A DNA stretch of 64,000 bases from Paralvinella palmiformis (taxonomy: Eukaryota > Annelida > Polychaeta > Terebellida > Alvinellidae), in the NCBI GenBank assembly GCA_025642065.1, contig JAODUP010000466.1:187001-251000 (forward strand), written 5' to 3'. Position 1 is the first letter of the stretch, and the number at the start of each line of letters is the position of its first letter. Shown here one piece after another: positions 11,786 through 25,730 of the stretch. The position numbers and the translations under genes are program-made. The notes under the pieces are model-generated. The model saw nothing but the letters and a program-made list of their open reading frames with translations. It did not search any database and had not been told where the DNA came from.

Positions 11786-12900
11786 TACTCGGCCACGGAT
11801 CATCCACGCCGTGTTTGTGTGTGTTTACATATATATAGTATATATATATATTATAATAGTGAGACCATTAGACAGAGGTTATGGGTATGTGTCTCAGTAC
11901 TGATTGCCGGTTACTAAGTCAGCCATAGGTGGATCCCGCGATCCCATTCCTGCCGCCACACCATGGTTATAGACCACGTGACATGGCCAGTTCCGGGTAG
12001 TCCCGGCTGAGCTATCCGATGCCAAGGTGAAAGAACTAGAGGCATGCAGCTCGCTTCAGAGTACTTCTTGGATATCAGATGAACGATGGTGAGCCAACGC
12101 CAAGAGTACACTACAGCCAGCCAACTGCCGGGTGTACAAATGACGACACTTCCGGCAGATAGAGTTGTGCTAACTTCCGGATGGAAGCGGAACCGGCCAG
12201 AATCTCATAACTAACGCCGTTGTTTTACCTGTACAACGTCACAGCAGCGCAACTGGATGGATACATGATGTCCTGCCTCTGTTGATGATGACCGAGGAAA
12301 TTATCATTGGCTGGGGAGAGAAGAAACCGTGTATAGAATTGAATTTTATATGTTAAAAACAATAACATGTGTATGTTTATAATCATATACACCTATCCAA
12401 GCAGAAAAGATGTAAGAAATCTACATATGTATTTATGATGGAGCGAAACCAATCATTATGCACGGAACTGTTGTGAAGCTGATATCACTGCGGCATGTGT
12501 TGGGGTGGGGGGTGGTTGGGTCTTTTTCTCGTTTTCTCGGATGTCCCTAGTTGTTTGTACTTATAGCACTATAGAAGTTTATTTTAAAGTTGTACTGTCT
12601 CAGTTAGAGCCGATTGCTGACTACTAGTATTATTGTTTGTTATTTGATAAGTAGCTGATATTATTCTGAGTCACGAGCTATTTACTAATCCGTATTTGTA
12701 CGTTCTTGTTTCTGGACAGGAAACCCTCGTTTCTAACCGTTTACGAACAACTGCCAATCTACCGATCGAATACGCTTATATTGTGGGCGATGTATCTCTG
12801 TGTACAGCGTGTAGAAGTACTTACATTTATATTTCAGGAGCTCTTTTACAACTCTATACGCGGTTGTAGTCGGGAGATGGGGGGGGGGGGAATAAAGACA
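11786..12900 (+). other. Probable 3' UTR of gene 1
   Basis: Non-coding sequence after the TAG. The first canonical AATAAA I find downstream is at 12891-12896, just after a long G run, giving a candidate UTR of about 1.1 kb. There is no experimental mark of the cleavage site. Confidence 0.4.
12891..12896 (+). terminator. Candidate polyadenylation signal of gene 1 (AATAAA)
   Basis: AATAAA directly follows a poly-G run about 1.1 kb past the stop codon. This is a candidate only: the hexamer is common by chance. Confidence 0.3.
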
Positions 12901-13372
12901 TCAAAGTAGTTATTTATAGTTATTTAACGATTAGACGAGATCGCGTCAATCGTCAGTCGGTTTTCACGCGTCAAGAAAGAACGGCTTTAACTTCGCTTAA
13001 CGCCTACTTGTTATTGCTCACGGGTTAGGTGGTTTGGAGCAACCAATCAAAACTCTCGTTGGAAATAGCTTATGCGGTTGTGTTAGTGTTCATGGTTGGC
13101 TGCAGCATGTTGCGTCACTAATAGGTTCTTCCAGCGACTAACAAACTTCCATTTTCGGCTTCAGTGGTCTACAACTGTTGTTCAGTTTTTTCCCTTTTCT
13201 TTATTTTTGCTCTGTACTTAGAGTGGAACTATGCACAGTGTAAGGTTTCAACAAACAACGCAAACAACTTGTTTGTTTGTTTGTTTGTGTGTGTGTGTAC
13301 TTTGAATATTCATTGTATGTCTTGTCGGTGTGTGAAATTATTTTCGTATTTTACCAATCCTTTGTATGTATG

Positions 13373-13376
<4 letters not shown>

Positions 13377-13412
<36 letters not shown>
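13377..13412 (+). repeat. (TA)n
   Basis: About 17 perfect units downstream of gene 1. Confidence 0.95.
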
Positions 13413-13417
<5 letters not shown>

Positions 13418-15260
13418 AATTCGTGACGTCATCATATTTGTGAATGCACGTCTGTGTTGGATGCAATGATCTGAACTGTCTTAATTCTTAAGCAGGTTGT
13501 CTTGTTTACTTGAAGTTGAGCGTACTTAATTCCCTTTTGCACTTTAACCCCAACAAATTGACGGTATTATTTCCTTTATGTTCGTTAGCAAGTTACTATC
13601 ATCTTGATCATCATCATCATCATCATCGTCGTCGTCATTGTTTCTGCATGAACAAGAGTGTATAGTTATTGAACGCCGACTATTGTAATAACACGCCTGA
13701 GCCACCTTTTTAACATTTGTGTATTGTCACATTTTAATATGCATGTATTTTGTATCAAAAGGGTGCTTATCTTTTGCTGGGAGCCGTTTCGCACCGAGTT
13801 TTTAGTGCGAGTCACGAGGCGTTTTTGCTCTGAGTTTCATACGGGAAGGGGGAGACTACCAACTTACAACTTCGTGTAAAAACAGCAACAGAAAACCCTT
13901 CAAGATTGGTGTTTTAGTTCAGTTCTATCACTCGGCGGCGTTCGGTCGCTTCTTAAGCCGAGGGCAAAAGACAAAAATGTCTTTATTTTATTTCGTTTTT
14001 CCACTCTCTCTGTGAACCCAATTGTTATTAAGTCCCACGGCATTTATGGTGCGAGTTAATCAAAAAAGAACCAAAACAATCTTTGATCCCGACGAATCCC
14101 GCTCCTTGTAAGAGATATTAGGTGTTATTGTTTTCTGGGGTTCGTCCACGTGAATTATGGAAATGTGTGCAAAGAACAAAGTATTTGTAACGAATGAAAG
14201 AAATTCAGAATTGATGCTGTTTTGTTTTTTCTACCGTGTCTGTCTGCGGATGTTGAGGATGTACGAATGTGTTGTGGAAGTAGAACCGATCGGACATTTG
14301 ATTGTGGCGTACGAGCCAGCGCACCCATCAGTCACACACGCAAGCTCAAAAGGCACCCGAAGCCAACTTCCAGTATTTTATTTCTCATGACAACCAAAAA
14401 AATAATAATTCGGTAAATAAATACTATATTGTTGCCTACAGTGTATACATTTCTGGCTTGTATCTATAGAGAAGGAGAAAGAGAGAGAGAGAGGGAGAGA
14501 GAGATAGATAGATAGATAGAGAAACCGGAGCTAAAACGAATTTCTTAACTTTAGATTTCCATCGAGATAAATTGTGACGTTTAGTTACAGAACAATATAT
14601 TAAGTTATCACACGAATCTATACTTCTTGATGATAAAATAAAAATCTATCCCGAAAGTGTTGAGCTTTTGATAATGGATACGTATTTGTTAATCACGTGG
14701 CAGGAACAGGATATGACGAAACTATTAGTTATTTCGCTGGAACTCATTTTTGGGAAAATCGAGGCTTAAATACTATACAACGAAATAAACATGGTCGACA
14801 AAAAGCGAATCTTTAAAACAACATAAAACTTGGCACAATAAAGACGGCTCGAGCTGAATATCCTGAAATATTTTAGTCTTATAACAAATTATTCTCCTCA
14901 TAAAAATAAAACCTCTGCCTGAACTATATTTCACAAAAGAGAGCTACGACGTAACAACAAACAGGAAACAGCTGCCTTCAACCACTTCCTCCAGAAAGTG
15001 TATTATTCTTTGATACAGTTAAAATTTGGAGTGATGTTTATTAATGGCCTCGTATGTAAATTAGTCGGGGGGGGGTTTCGGCTAAATCAGCGATTGTTTT
15101 TTAGACCACGATAGCCCCACTGGCTGTGCTGCCGTGTAACAAGTTGATCCCGATAGAGGGGTCACCGCATGTAAAAGAGGTGAAATGTGCGGTTCCGGAG
15201 CGCACTTAGTGTACGCTGTTGGGTAGCTATATCGTTTATCCATCATCCTATAGGTTCTGC

Positions 15261-15310
15261 TAACGGATCAGGAGATCATCACACATTAACGGATCAGGAG
15301 ATCATCACAC
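15261..15310 (+). repeat. 26-bp direct tandem repeat, two copies
   Basis: TAACGGATCAGGAGATCATC plus ACAC occurs at 15261 and again at 15287, with a period of 26 bp. Confidence 0.8.
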
Positions 15311-15393
15311 GTTCAACAACAGGCAATCTGCAGTTGATGTGAATATTGTTAATCGTATATTGGCTTCTCTGTTGTTGTCTTTGGGCTGAAGCT

Positions 15394-15394
15394 G

Positions 15395-15462
<68 letters not shown>
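15394..15462 (+). repeat. Compound (CT)n(AT)n(AC)n microsatellite
   Basis: CT 15394-15420, AT 15421-15440, AC 15441-15462. Confidence 0.95.
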
Positions 15463-15463
<1 letters not shown>

Positions 15464-15567
15464 ATACTAAAAGAAGCCCAGAATGAGGCAGGTGGTTGAC
15501 ATGCACGTCATTTCATATTTCCCCGTCGTTTCGTTGACAGATCAATTTATTTACCAGAGGATACAGT

Positions 15568-15747
15568 TGTTGGGGGCCAACTATAATAGGAGCGCATTAT
15601 ATCTGAAGAGAGTACAATATAAGCTCCAAAATACACCTTAGTCGGTCATCGGATATACGAATTGTTGACATAATTACATGCTGCCCTCATAACCGACGTT
15701 TGTCAGATTGGCACATAATGAATGGTAGGAAAGCGGCACGATTTGGA
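15568..15747 (+). repeat. 180-bp interspersed repeat, copy 1 (inverted partner at 38996-39175)
   Basis: Starts TTGTTGGGGGCCAACTATAA and ends GGCACGATTTGGA. By eye the reverse complement of 38996-39175 matches with about three substitutions in 180 bp. I see no terminal inverted repeats or coding capacity. Confidence 0.75.
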
Positions 15748-15813
15748 ACTCGATTTAAATTAATGTTTGATAATGTTTTTCCGTGATGTTAAAAAATTAT
15801 TATATATATATAT

Positions 15814-15990
15814 ACCCCATGTCCTAACTGGTAACGCGGTTCGCCACAGATCAGTAGCACCTGGGTTCAAACCCTGTTCGGCCTATATCAGAAGGGTGTT
15901 TCATCGTTCACTTCCCCTCATTACCTTTGGAGGTCGCTCGGCGCATTTTGCCTACGTTGTTCACAAAAGTGGCCGTAAACAGCAACACTT
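15814..15990 (+). mobile_element. SINE family A copy
   Basis: It carries a tRNA-like head with B-box-like GGGTTCAAACCC, the family body motif GAAGGGTGTTTCATC, GGAGGTCGCTCGGC, and the tail ACAAAAGTGGCCGTAAA. It is diverged from the other copies at the 5' end. A second, more degenerate head with GGGTTCAAACCCC follows at about 16017-16080. Confidence 0.6.
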
Positions 15991-17300
15991 ATTTTTCACA
16001 TTATGGATATAGTAGTATGATGGTATGCGGCAGAATTTTAGCACTTGGGTTCAAACCCCGACTGGACTCTAGAAATTATTCTACCTTTAACGCCTTGTTA
16101 AGTTGGCCGCATTACATCAACATTTGTATTTTACACACGCAATCACGCTAACACACACACACACATACACGGCAACATCGTATAGCTGTTGTGAATAGTA
16201 CGGTCGCAAATTAAATATTTTTAACCGCACGGACGACATACAATAGCCTTCACCGCCTCCAGATATCGATCCATCCCGTAATATTGCCGTTATGAACACG
16301 AGGTGTGACTTCCTGCGCCAGAGAACAAAGCCACGATTTATCTCGACATCGCATATCGCTTATTTATTGCCGAAATACGCTCAATTCTCGCCAGCCACCG
16401 ACTATACAGATAACCTTCTCGATAAGCTACACGAACAACGAGCTAAACTAACCGAGAACAAAGTGAAAGTGAATAGAATATCAGACGATAACAGATCCTG
16501 ATAATAACAGCTTTTTGGTCGTTGTTGTTGTTGTTGTTTAAAAGCTGGCCCATCGTTTTTGGGGAATTTTTCTCGTTCGCGTGTTTTTGTTGCTAGCTTC
16601 TTTTTTGGTGGGTGGGGGGTAGCCCAGCCGAGGCAGCAGAGGGTGGGCGGGGTCGGGTGGTGAATTTGCCATATTTCTGGATGCGGCGCTCGCTGCTTGT
16701 TTCGTTATCGTCGTTAATCCGGGTGTCTCCCGGGATCCGGTTAAGTGCCGTTCGTGCGAAGTGTTGATCGGGACAAGCGGACGGGACAAACAGAGGCGGG
16801 CACGGATGACGACGATGTTTATATGTGGCGGCGCTAGATGGCGCGTCGTTGTCTCTCGTTCGATTTATGAACGCCGGCTTCCCCAGCCGTGTTGCTCATC
16901 TACTTGAAGCCGCCAGTCGATTGTGACGTACGTGGTCGGCGTCGTGAAATGAAACGACACGTTTTTATTACATCTGTTGGCGTTCATCTGTTGGCGTTCA
17001 TCTGGTGGTTAGAATGTAGATCATCGTTTTACCACGATCCCATCGGATGGAGGATTATCTTACGTCATGTTGCTCGGTGAATTATGGGGGATATTTCAAC
17101 AACAACAACAACAACATTACTATCGATAACCACTCTCAATGCCACTATTATTATTACTATTATTATCAATTGTTAATATTATTATTATAATTTATATTAT
17201 TATTATTATAAAATATTTAATCATTAACCGATTGACACTGATTTGTCTGATAAGTCATCCGTCGACTAGTTCACCAGCCCCATTTATCTCTCTCTTATTA

Positions 17301-17340
<40 letters not shown>

Positions 17341-17938
17341 GTGCCGCAGGTAAAAAACTGACACGTGATGTAAGAAGCAGACGTCACACATCAATATTTA
17401 TTACTGACACAAAAGCTGATGTACACATTAACAGATCGGTCGTGCGGCCATTCTTTCTTCGTTCGCGTCATTGGCTTCGTTCGTGAGAGCCAGGTTTTTC
17501 TTATAGTACTAAATTGAATCCTAGCGCCCGTTCCGGACACCCCTCCTGGGTCCGGGGCCGAATTTTGAAAATTTTCGTTCGGCCCGAAGGTCGGAAAAGA
17601 AGGTCCGAGTCCGAGCACCCTCGCCACTCGGACTACGAGTCACCGAATCGGGATATCTTATCGGGGCCGGCAGATTTGGGCGCGAGTACGTTCTGGATCC
17701 CGGCGGTCGGCGATGACACAAAGAGCTTGCCGGCAGAACGGAAGCCGGTCGGGATAAAGCGATGGATCTACGAATTAGTAACTAGCCCATTTTCGGCTGG
17801 CAGAATGATCGATGCCGGCTTGGAGGCTGGAAATTGCATGCATCTATCACTGTCAGGGCTCGGAGGAGAAAAATCCCACCGCTTCCACCTTGTCGCTGCC
17901 ACACCAGGCCGTCGGCCCGCCCCGCCCCACCGACCAGC

Positions 17939-17977
17939 TCTCTCTCTCTCTCCCCCCTCTCTCTCTCTCCTTCTGTC

Positions 17978-18017
<40 letters not shown>
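17939..18017 (+). repeat. (CT)n array, interrupted
   Basis: CT/CCC tract, followed at 18101-18140 by a (CA)/(CG) tract. Confidence 0.9.
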
Positions 18018-18620
18018 GTTGCCCCACACACCGCCACATAGTCCATCAGTGCGTTTCCCGTCATCAGAACAACAGTCCCTACGAATCCGAACCCCTCCTG
18101 CTGACACACACACGCGCGCGCGCACACACACACACACACAGCACCGTCAGTGCAGACATTTAAGTGTCGGCCATAACGACACTTACCTGGCAGTTTGCGA
18201 GCCGTGATCACAATGGGAAAATGATCCCAGAAATGATCTCAGATCGGACGAAATATTGCACTTTCTGCGCACAAATAAAACTGTCAATCACAGCGACGCA
18301 CGGGAGGGTGGCTGAATGGCGCTGTTCAGCCGACCAAAAGACTACTCTATACATCTTGCTGCCGCAGCAAGTTTCCGAAATTAATTACTTCATCAACGTT
18401 TTTGCTCACCAAGCCGCAGACACAAAGCTTCAACACGCCGACAGTGGATTAGACCCACAGCGCGCATCTTTCCACGGCACAATCAGTCTTAGCTGACACG
18501 GGTACGAACATCCCATAGGAAAAAAAACCCGTTTTGTTTATTTGTTTAATAAATTTAGCGAGCTCATGATTTTGATGGCCATCTTTCTTCGTTACTGTAT
18601 TCGCCTACTCGTCGGGATTC

Positions 18621-18827
18621 TAGGCCGTCCGTGGTCTAGTTGGTAGCGCGTTGGACCACATATCACTACCACCTGAGTTCGAATCTCGGCGTGGGTATAT
18701 CTGAAGGGTGTTTCATCTTTGATTTCGCTTTATTACCTGTGGAGGTCGCTCGGCCCTTTTATCCTACCATGTGCACAAAAGTGGCCGTAAAACATGAATC
18801 ATCATCATCATCGTCGTCGTCGGGATT
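18621..18827 (+). mobile_element. SINE family A, full-length copy with target-site duplication
   Basis: The most complete copy. It has an A box in GTGGTCTAGTTGGTAGCG, B box GTTCGAATCTCGG, the body with GAAGGGTGTTTCATC and GGAGGTCGCTCGG, then GTGCACAAAAGTGGCCGTAA and a (TCA/TCG)n tail. A 16-bp direct repeat CTACTCGTCGGGATTC flanks it at 18605-18620 and 18828-18843, which marks target-primed insertion. Confidence 0.75.
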
Positions 18828-19389
18828 CTACTCGTCGGGATTCAATGAGTTGACATTAAACCGGAGATCAGGACAATCTACTTTAAGTTCAAAGTCTACC
18901 GCCCCGCACCTACCCCCCTCCCTTCCCATATCCGTAAAAAATAGTTACAGCGTTTCTTGGCGCGAGAAGTGAACCGTAAACATCTTTGTGGCTGTGAGCG
19001 CCGAATCGCGAATTAAAACTTCATCAATGGCAAGATAACTGTTTGGATTAACGCGGATATTGGACAAAGCGTCCGATTCCTTTATGCGAAAATCTGTTAC
19101 TAGCGTATAGGCAGATGTCTGGAGAGTTCCGGGATAAAAGAGACACCCGCCCCGCCAGAAGGGAGCGACGGCCATCCATCCATCCATCCATCCTGCTGAA
19201 GAAAAGGAAACACCGAATTCAGAAGAAATCGGAATTAGACCAAAAAACAACACGCACACTCTATTAAGTGCGCTCCTGGAAGTAACTGTTCCGCTAATTT
19301 AACCGTGGGAAGTTCGCCGCCTAGTTCAACAATTAGCGGCGGCGTTCCAGGGACAATAGGAGAAAGCCAGAGAGGGAGAGTGAGTGGTC

Positions 19390-20680
19390 TGTACCTTTAC
19401 AGAGACGCCGCCGACGGCCGGAAATTTAACGCCATTCAACGCACCGGCAGTTGTCTTTTCAGGCTTCGCGTTGCGCGAAGGTGAGCATCATCGCGTGGAT
19501 GACTCGGCTGAAGGCCGACGACTAATGGAGAGTCCCCCAACGGCGTATAGAGCCGCCAGCGAGCGGCGGCAGAACGAACACACCCGGCCACCGACCGATT
19601 TCATATATCAACACTCGGGAAGTGGAGGCTGATATAGACAGTCGCCGCCGGTCGTCGGGGTGCCCGTCCCTCCCGTTCGGCATTACAGGGTAAAGACGGC
19701 AGGAGGCTCGGCCCGTCCTGATCGGAACGCCGGCTCCGGCGACGTACGTCGATGGAAGCCGCGCGGCCTACTGGCGACTAATTTAATTACGAAAATTGAT
19801 CGCGGCTTTGTTGCGCAATTCGGCGAATAATGGCGCTCGGTAATGAATGGCATTTGCCTGGCGGTGAAGTGCTTTCTTCTCGCCCGTAATACAGACATCG
19901 GGCGGTACTTGTCGGATTGGTCGCATGCGCTATTCGGAGAAACGCTTTTAATTATCAAAACATCGGTGCGCCGCTTCGAACGGACGCTAAGATTACGGGT
20001 GCTAGAATGCGTCAACGAACTGGAAAGGCTTCGGCGGCGTTTTTCTCACGACGAAGGAGAGTCGCCGAAGATGGCTCCCCCTGATCGTTGCTGCGCGCGG
20101 ATCGAAGCTGGTCGAGCGATTTGGAATTTTAACGCCCTTTCCACATGTAGGCACATTCGGCCCAATTGGACGGCATGCTATTTGAAAATTAATAGCCACT
20201 CGTGTTAGTTCCCCGTGCCCATGCCAGCGTTTGGCCATCTTCAGCGGTTGCCCATCTATATACGCTATACCTCGAGGGATACAATAAAATCAATTATAAA
20301 AGTCGCCAGGAACCATTATAAATCAGCGCCGTTTCCTGGCCGAGGCCGGCCCATGTCTAACAATGGCTGCCGCTATAACTGCACCTTATCTGCCTCGGAA
20401 CAGAAACACACTCCAGCCGGGAACGCCGCCCTTTTTATGAAATATCAATATCCGAGCAACTCGGCGTTTCCCCTGGGGCGCGGACTTGCCCACAATCCGG
20501 CCGTACGTCGGTTATGAAATGCGCGCCGCCATAACTCGGCCCGGCCCCTGAAGGGCCTGTCACCGGGTAATGGCAAATTCTAGTTTTATAGCGCGAGGCG
20601 AGCTGGACGGGGCCGTAGGAGGTAATGGATTCGGGGATCCTACGCGGTGGCCATCCCTCAACAGGACAAAAGCTCTTAAA
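19390..20680. promoter_or_regulatory. Candidate cis-regulatory block in the gene desert
   Basis: About 1.3 kb of CpG-rich, repeat-free DNA with homeodomain-type cores (TTTAATTACG, TTTTAATTATC, GAAAATTAATAG), CCATTATAAATC and TTTTATGAAATATC. Open frames occur on both strands, as expected of stop-poor GC-rich DNA, with no exon signals. The regulatory call is inference from composition. Confidence 0.3.
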
Positions 20681-21705
20681 TTAATGATCTTAGCCGGCGT
20701 CGATTTGATAACCTTCTAATGACGACGCCAGCGAAGATGACAATGGAAAACGGCAAAACGACTGCAAGTGTGTGTATGTGCGTGTGTGCCGTTGTGCACG
20801 GGGACGTGCGCGTGTATGTATGCTCATTGTAAAAAGACCGTACGTACTAATCAGATTTTCTTCCATGTAATTCTCGTGTATACTCAAGACGGTCCAAGTC
20901 TGACATGAGCAAGTTAATTTTAGGTATCATGACAGTGAAGACGAATCCTTCAACACAGAGACAATAGCCAGCGAGAACAGTCGCTATTATGTTTACAATA
21001 CCTGATTAATCATCCAGATGATCCATGTGCCAGTGGTTTTACACAGATCTTCTAGCTCGTATACAGTCGCACGACAAATACATATTCGTGCACATTAAGA
21101 TTGATTCCGATTGGTAAGAAATCTTGACGATAATCAGTTGACAACAATCAGTTTTATCAACATGATAGATCAATATCGACGCGATTGATCTCGCCGCAGC
21201 CAAAATCTCTCGACTCATGAAAATCCCGATTTAGCATTATTAATTATTATTATTATAAACTATTATGCTATTTGAACAGAATTGCGTCTTTTGTGTTATT
21301 GTCTCTCAATCGCCATCTGATTATTTTTGCCGAATAAACAATACATACCTGAAGTTACATATATATGTGACAATGATATGATGGGGAGGGGATGAGAATT
21401 TTAATAGCTATAGTTTAAGCGCTATAGTCGGATCGGATCAAACAAAACCGCGTAAAACTATTGGCTGCCGAAAATCCGTTCTATTCACCGACACCCATCG
21501 TGAAGTCGGTATTCAAAATACATGAACCGTACGCATAAAAGACAGTTATAGGTACTCCCAGGGAGTGCCAGGAGGTATTAAATTACACCGACCATTATGT
21601 ATGGCGTACGCTTTTGTTCATTACCGGTGAAGTGGTAGATAGGTTTGTTTTTGCTTATCATAAAATAACATTATCGTGGACAAAGTACTACGTGTAGCCG
21701 AGCGA

Positions 21706-21746
<41 letters not shown>
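21706..21746 (+). repeat. (TA)n
   Basis: About 20 perfect units. Confidence 0.95.
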
Positions 21747-21748
<2 letters not shown>

Positions 21749-22943
21749 CTGACGTGTCTGCTTCTTCTAAAGATGTTCGCAGTTGGCGTCTTGTATACCT
21801 CTGTCCGGAGTATTTGATGATCGCTGTCATCGATGGAGACCGAATGGCATTCGACAAACGCCACGCAGAAGCTATAACCTTGACGGGTGTTATATAGATA
21901 TAATAACAAATGGGCGGACGATTCGCACAGATCGCTCAGAATGGGTCACGACAAGACGCCAAACCATGACAAAGCCTTTGGTGTCCTCTCGTCTTAGGCG
22001 GGCCGGGGATTAGTAGAGTTTATATATTTTTTTAAAGAGGTACTAATTATATTGTTTAGGAGAGGCGCTCCCCCCCCCCCACCAGGAGACGAATGGTATG
22101 TCCAAAATCGTTTACGGCAGAATGAAACATCCCGCAGATCCAGATAAATTTTGTATTTAGTCTCGAGACCTACAGTAGTCGGCACTGCAGGGTGTCACCA
22201 AGCTGTGCTATGGAAGCGCCCTTCAATTCAATAGGCGATATACAGAGACTATATACCCTAAATTTCAACAATGGAAGACAATGGCAAAGGTTAAAGCTTC
22301 ACGTATAATGATTGGCTGTACGATGACAATTCACAGGAAGAAGCTGTAACAGATTTAATTGTACTTCATATCCTATAAGAGGAGAGCTCTCCATAACTTA
22401 TAGCTATATAGGAGATGTGTGGTACGGAACAGGGGGAAAAAAAACGGCAATAATTTCTTGTGTGTGTTCTCGTTTGTTTAATAATTAAGCAAGGACTTCA
22501 AACGAATGAGATGTTACAGGAAGTAGCGCTAGTTAATTGAGGAACTAAAACGCACAGCATTCACTCACGTATAGGGGATATCACGAGTGGCTAAGGTATA
22601 TACAGATAAAAACGCCAGCTTAGTAAATAGCATTTATTATATACATTTTTCAGGTGCACAGACATGCTGATGTAAACGCAGGACATTCGACACCAATCAA
22701 TCACCGTGTGCGACATACGTACACATACATACATACGTACGTACAAGTTTAATCAATGTAATCCCAATATCAATCAAACGTCCTTCATATATTTTCTACG
22801 CTAACGAGGCAAAGTGTGCTTCACATGATGAATACTTATTATCACAGATGAATACACAGCCCACACCAGATACACACACCAATCACTACTGCGCGTTATC
22901 AACCTGTTACACAAATAAACAAACGTAAAATAGATAAAATCAG

Positions 22944-22945
<2 letters not shown>

Positions 22946-22974
<29 letters not shown>
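22946..22974 (+). repeat. (AT)n
   Basis: Short perfect AT run; a similar one is at 23725-23753. Confidence 0.9.
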
Positions 22975-22975
<1 letters not shown>

Positions 22976-23722
22976 ACAACTATTTAGGCGATACCATTAT
23001 AAACGGCTACCAATTGCCAAATTAGAACTCACTATTTACTTCTTGAATGCGCCTCATAATTGTCGGAACATATTCTAACTGCAGTCGCCTCTATATACGG
23101 GCAACTCAAATCAACAACGTTTAAAGAATGCAGCACAGACGCACATACATACACTCGCATTACGAGGGGGGGGGGGGATCCCCGTCTTCGTTTTGTATAC
23201 AGTCGGTCGCGTTATAAACAACACGCAATCTTTTTCACCTGAGAAAGACTATAAAATTTAACAACAACTCTCACAACCTACAGTCAGTATAACGCAGTGT
23301 GCTAAAACCGAAGAAAAAAATAGTTTAAAAATGAGAGAAGGAAACGAATGGTGATCGTAAAGAAAGCAACTCCGGGTTGGGGGGGGGGGGGGGAGGGATG
23401 ATTAATTGGACGAAAGCATTTGACAAATCATGATGGTGTTTAGCTAAGACGCTAGTTTATCTAAAATCTGTTTCGTCAAACTTGCCAGCATATAAATTAT
23501 ATAAATAGCGAGATAACGTTTAATAAAATGACGTTTACACGCGATACAAGTAAGATAGATAGTGATAACTAGCTCTAGCACAGATATACATTTGAGATAT
23601 AATTAAAACACACACACACACACACCAGCACATAGCATTCATTGCCTGTTAGCGAATAACAGCAAATTACGCAAGTTGCCTCTCACTATCAGGTAAAATA
23701 TCTTAGTATTTTGGCTTTATAC

Positions 23723-23760
<38 letters not shown>

Positions 23761-25029
23761 TATTATATATCAGGTATTTATTTTTGTTTTAGGTTTCAAA
23801 TTAAATTAAGTTATTTGGCAAAATGAAAGTGAAACAGAAGTCAGCCAAGACAACGATTTGTTTTTGACGTTGAGCCAATTAACAAAAATTCAACTAACTG
23901 TGACTAATTAATCACGGTGTATATGTGTTAATTAATTTACATAAAACGATTAACATATTTATCACTAAAAGTCTAAGCGGCCATTAAAACAGCGAAGCTC
24001 TCATATACTCTGTTATAAAAGACATCATAGAACGAACGCAGACACAGCTGTAGGGGAGGATGAAGTCGGATTTAAAATATATAAAAAAACGCTGATAATC
24101 ACTGGGTAGTAGTAGTAGTAGCCAGGCTAGGCTATGTGCCTCTCTCGGTGAAGAAGGCGTATATGCTGACCGGCGACCTGAAAATATACGAAATGTAAAC
24201 ATTTAATGTTGTGCTAAACAAACGTAGAGTGCTATCTGTTTACAGTTGGTTGTATTGCTTGTTAAATTAGTGGCATTATGGACAGTAACCAAGTTCTATT
24301 TTCTATATTTCTACCTCTAAAGTCAGTGTTCGTGGAAAGCCATAAAACGTTACATTAGCGAACACCGCCTTTGTTGTCTTAAATCAACTGCTGAATGGGT
24401 AAAACCGGGCCTCAGAATGTATATAATGCCCCCAAAAAACTCTGAAAAGATTCGCGAGGCGATTGTGGGGGGGGGGGCGAGTTAAAGAGGTGGGGGCGCC
24501 CCCTTTGGGGCCAGATCATTAAAAACAATTGGTCGGAAAAACTCTGAAATCTGCGGAAAATTCTTATGGCTTGTAAAACCGTCAATAAAACTGATGTTTA
24601 AACTATTGGGTGGATAAATAACTATTGTAAACATGACCACGCGACATCTCCTATTATCTAATTAGGCACCTGTCTAATAATTAGACATACCGATTAGAAT
24701 TACTGACAGTCGGTAATTCCATAGAACGATCTAGAAAACGGACGTCGTATGTCGCTCAGTCCACTTTCTCACTACACAGCGTCGCCACTGTCGCCGTATA
24801 GTCATTACAGATGGCGTTTAATACAAGATGTCCAATTATCGCTCACTAGATGTTCCTATCTTCGGATCAGATCTCGGCTTTGATCGGGTTCCTACGAAGA
24901 TCAATCGGCGATAACGAAACACGGTGCAGCTCAGAGTTGACTTAGCACGAAGTATCGGCGTATAGACGACATCCGGGTGGTGGGCTGAACCGACTCGGTG
25001 GGGGCATGTCTCGACATTAAAAGGTCACC

Positions 25030-25730
25030 ACTTACGGTCAGAGGTCAATTACTGCGGTGACGAGAGCGAGAGGGATCAGAGAGCTACCTACCAGTGGTCC
25101 AAGTGTAAAGACTGGGATGATGAGGCGGGTGGTGAGGGAAGGGGGGGGGGCATAAAGAAGCATCTCGACAGCCAGATGGTGATGAGGAAGATGAGGAGAT
25201 GGAGACATTATCTCAGTTTGGTGATCATATTGTCTGTGCTAAGAGTGGCGTGTCCGTTCAAGCTAACGCCAGTGGCCATTGTCTTCCGGCGGAGCCAGAA
25301 CGCCGACAAACAGCAGCGCGCCTGGCGATTAGTCGGAAGTCAAACGGCCTCGAGCTGGCATCGTATCGTTCATTCCCTCGGCGACACCTGAACACCATTC
25401 CACGACGTCGATGTCCGCGGTGTCCGGACGTCGAGAACTTCATCTCGTTGCAGTTGGTTTAATCATTTCACCCACTCATTACCGACAACTGGTATCAGAG
25501 TAGATAGGGTCGGATAACACATCGATCAGGACCAGGACCCGGATGACGTTGCGGAGCCCAAGAAGTAGCGCCGAATGCGGGAACAATATCCGAAAGAATC
25601 CGACGGCGGGCGATCCTTGCCGAATGGCGACGACTAAAGACGAGACGAGACGAGACGACACTCCATCTCTCCGACGTCAAACACTTGTCTCCGCTCGTCG
25701 TAATTGATTCGACCAGAGTTTATTAACAAC
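25030..25730. promoter_or_regulatory. Candidate cis-regulatory block
   Basis: CpG-rich single-copy DNA between microsatellite-rich flanks, with short open frames on both strands and no splice-supported exon. Low confidence. Confidence 0.2.

Noticed and set aside
18621..18700. tRNA gene at the SINE head
   Set aside because: A and B boxes are present, but the sequence continues into the SINE body, it recurs in other copies and is flanked by a target-site duplication; it does not complete a plausible cloverleaf acceptor stem.
19843..20208. 121-codon open frame starting MNGICLAVKCF
   Set aside because: Considered as a gene because it is long and CpG-rich, but an antisense frame is equally open, no domain is recognisable, and TAAT-rich composition fits regulatory DNA better.
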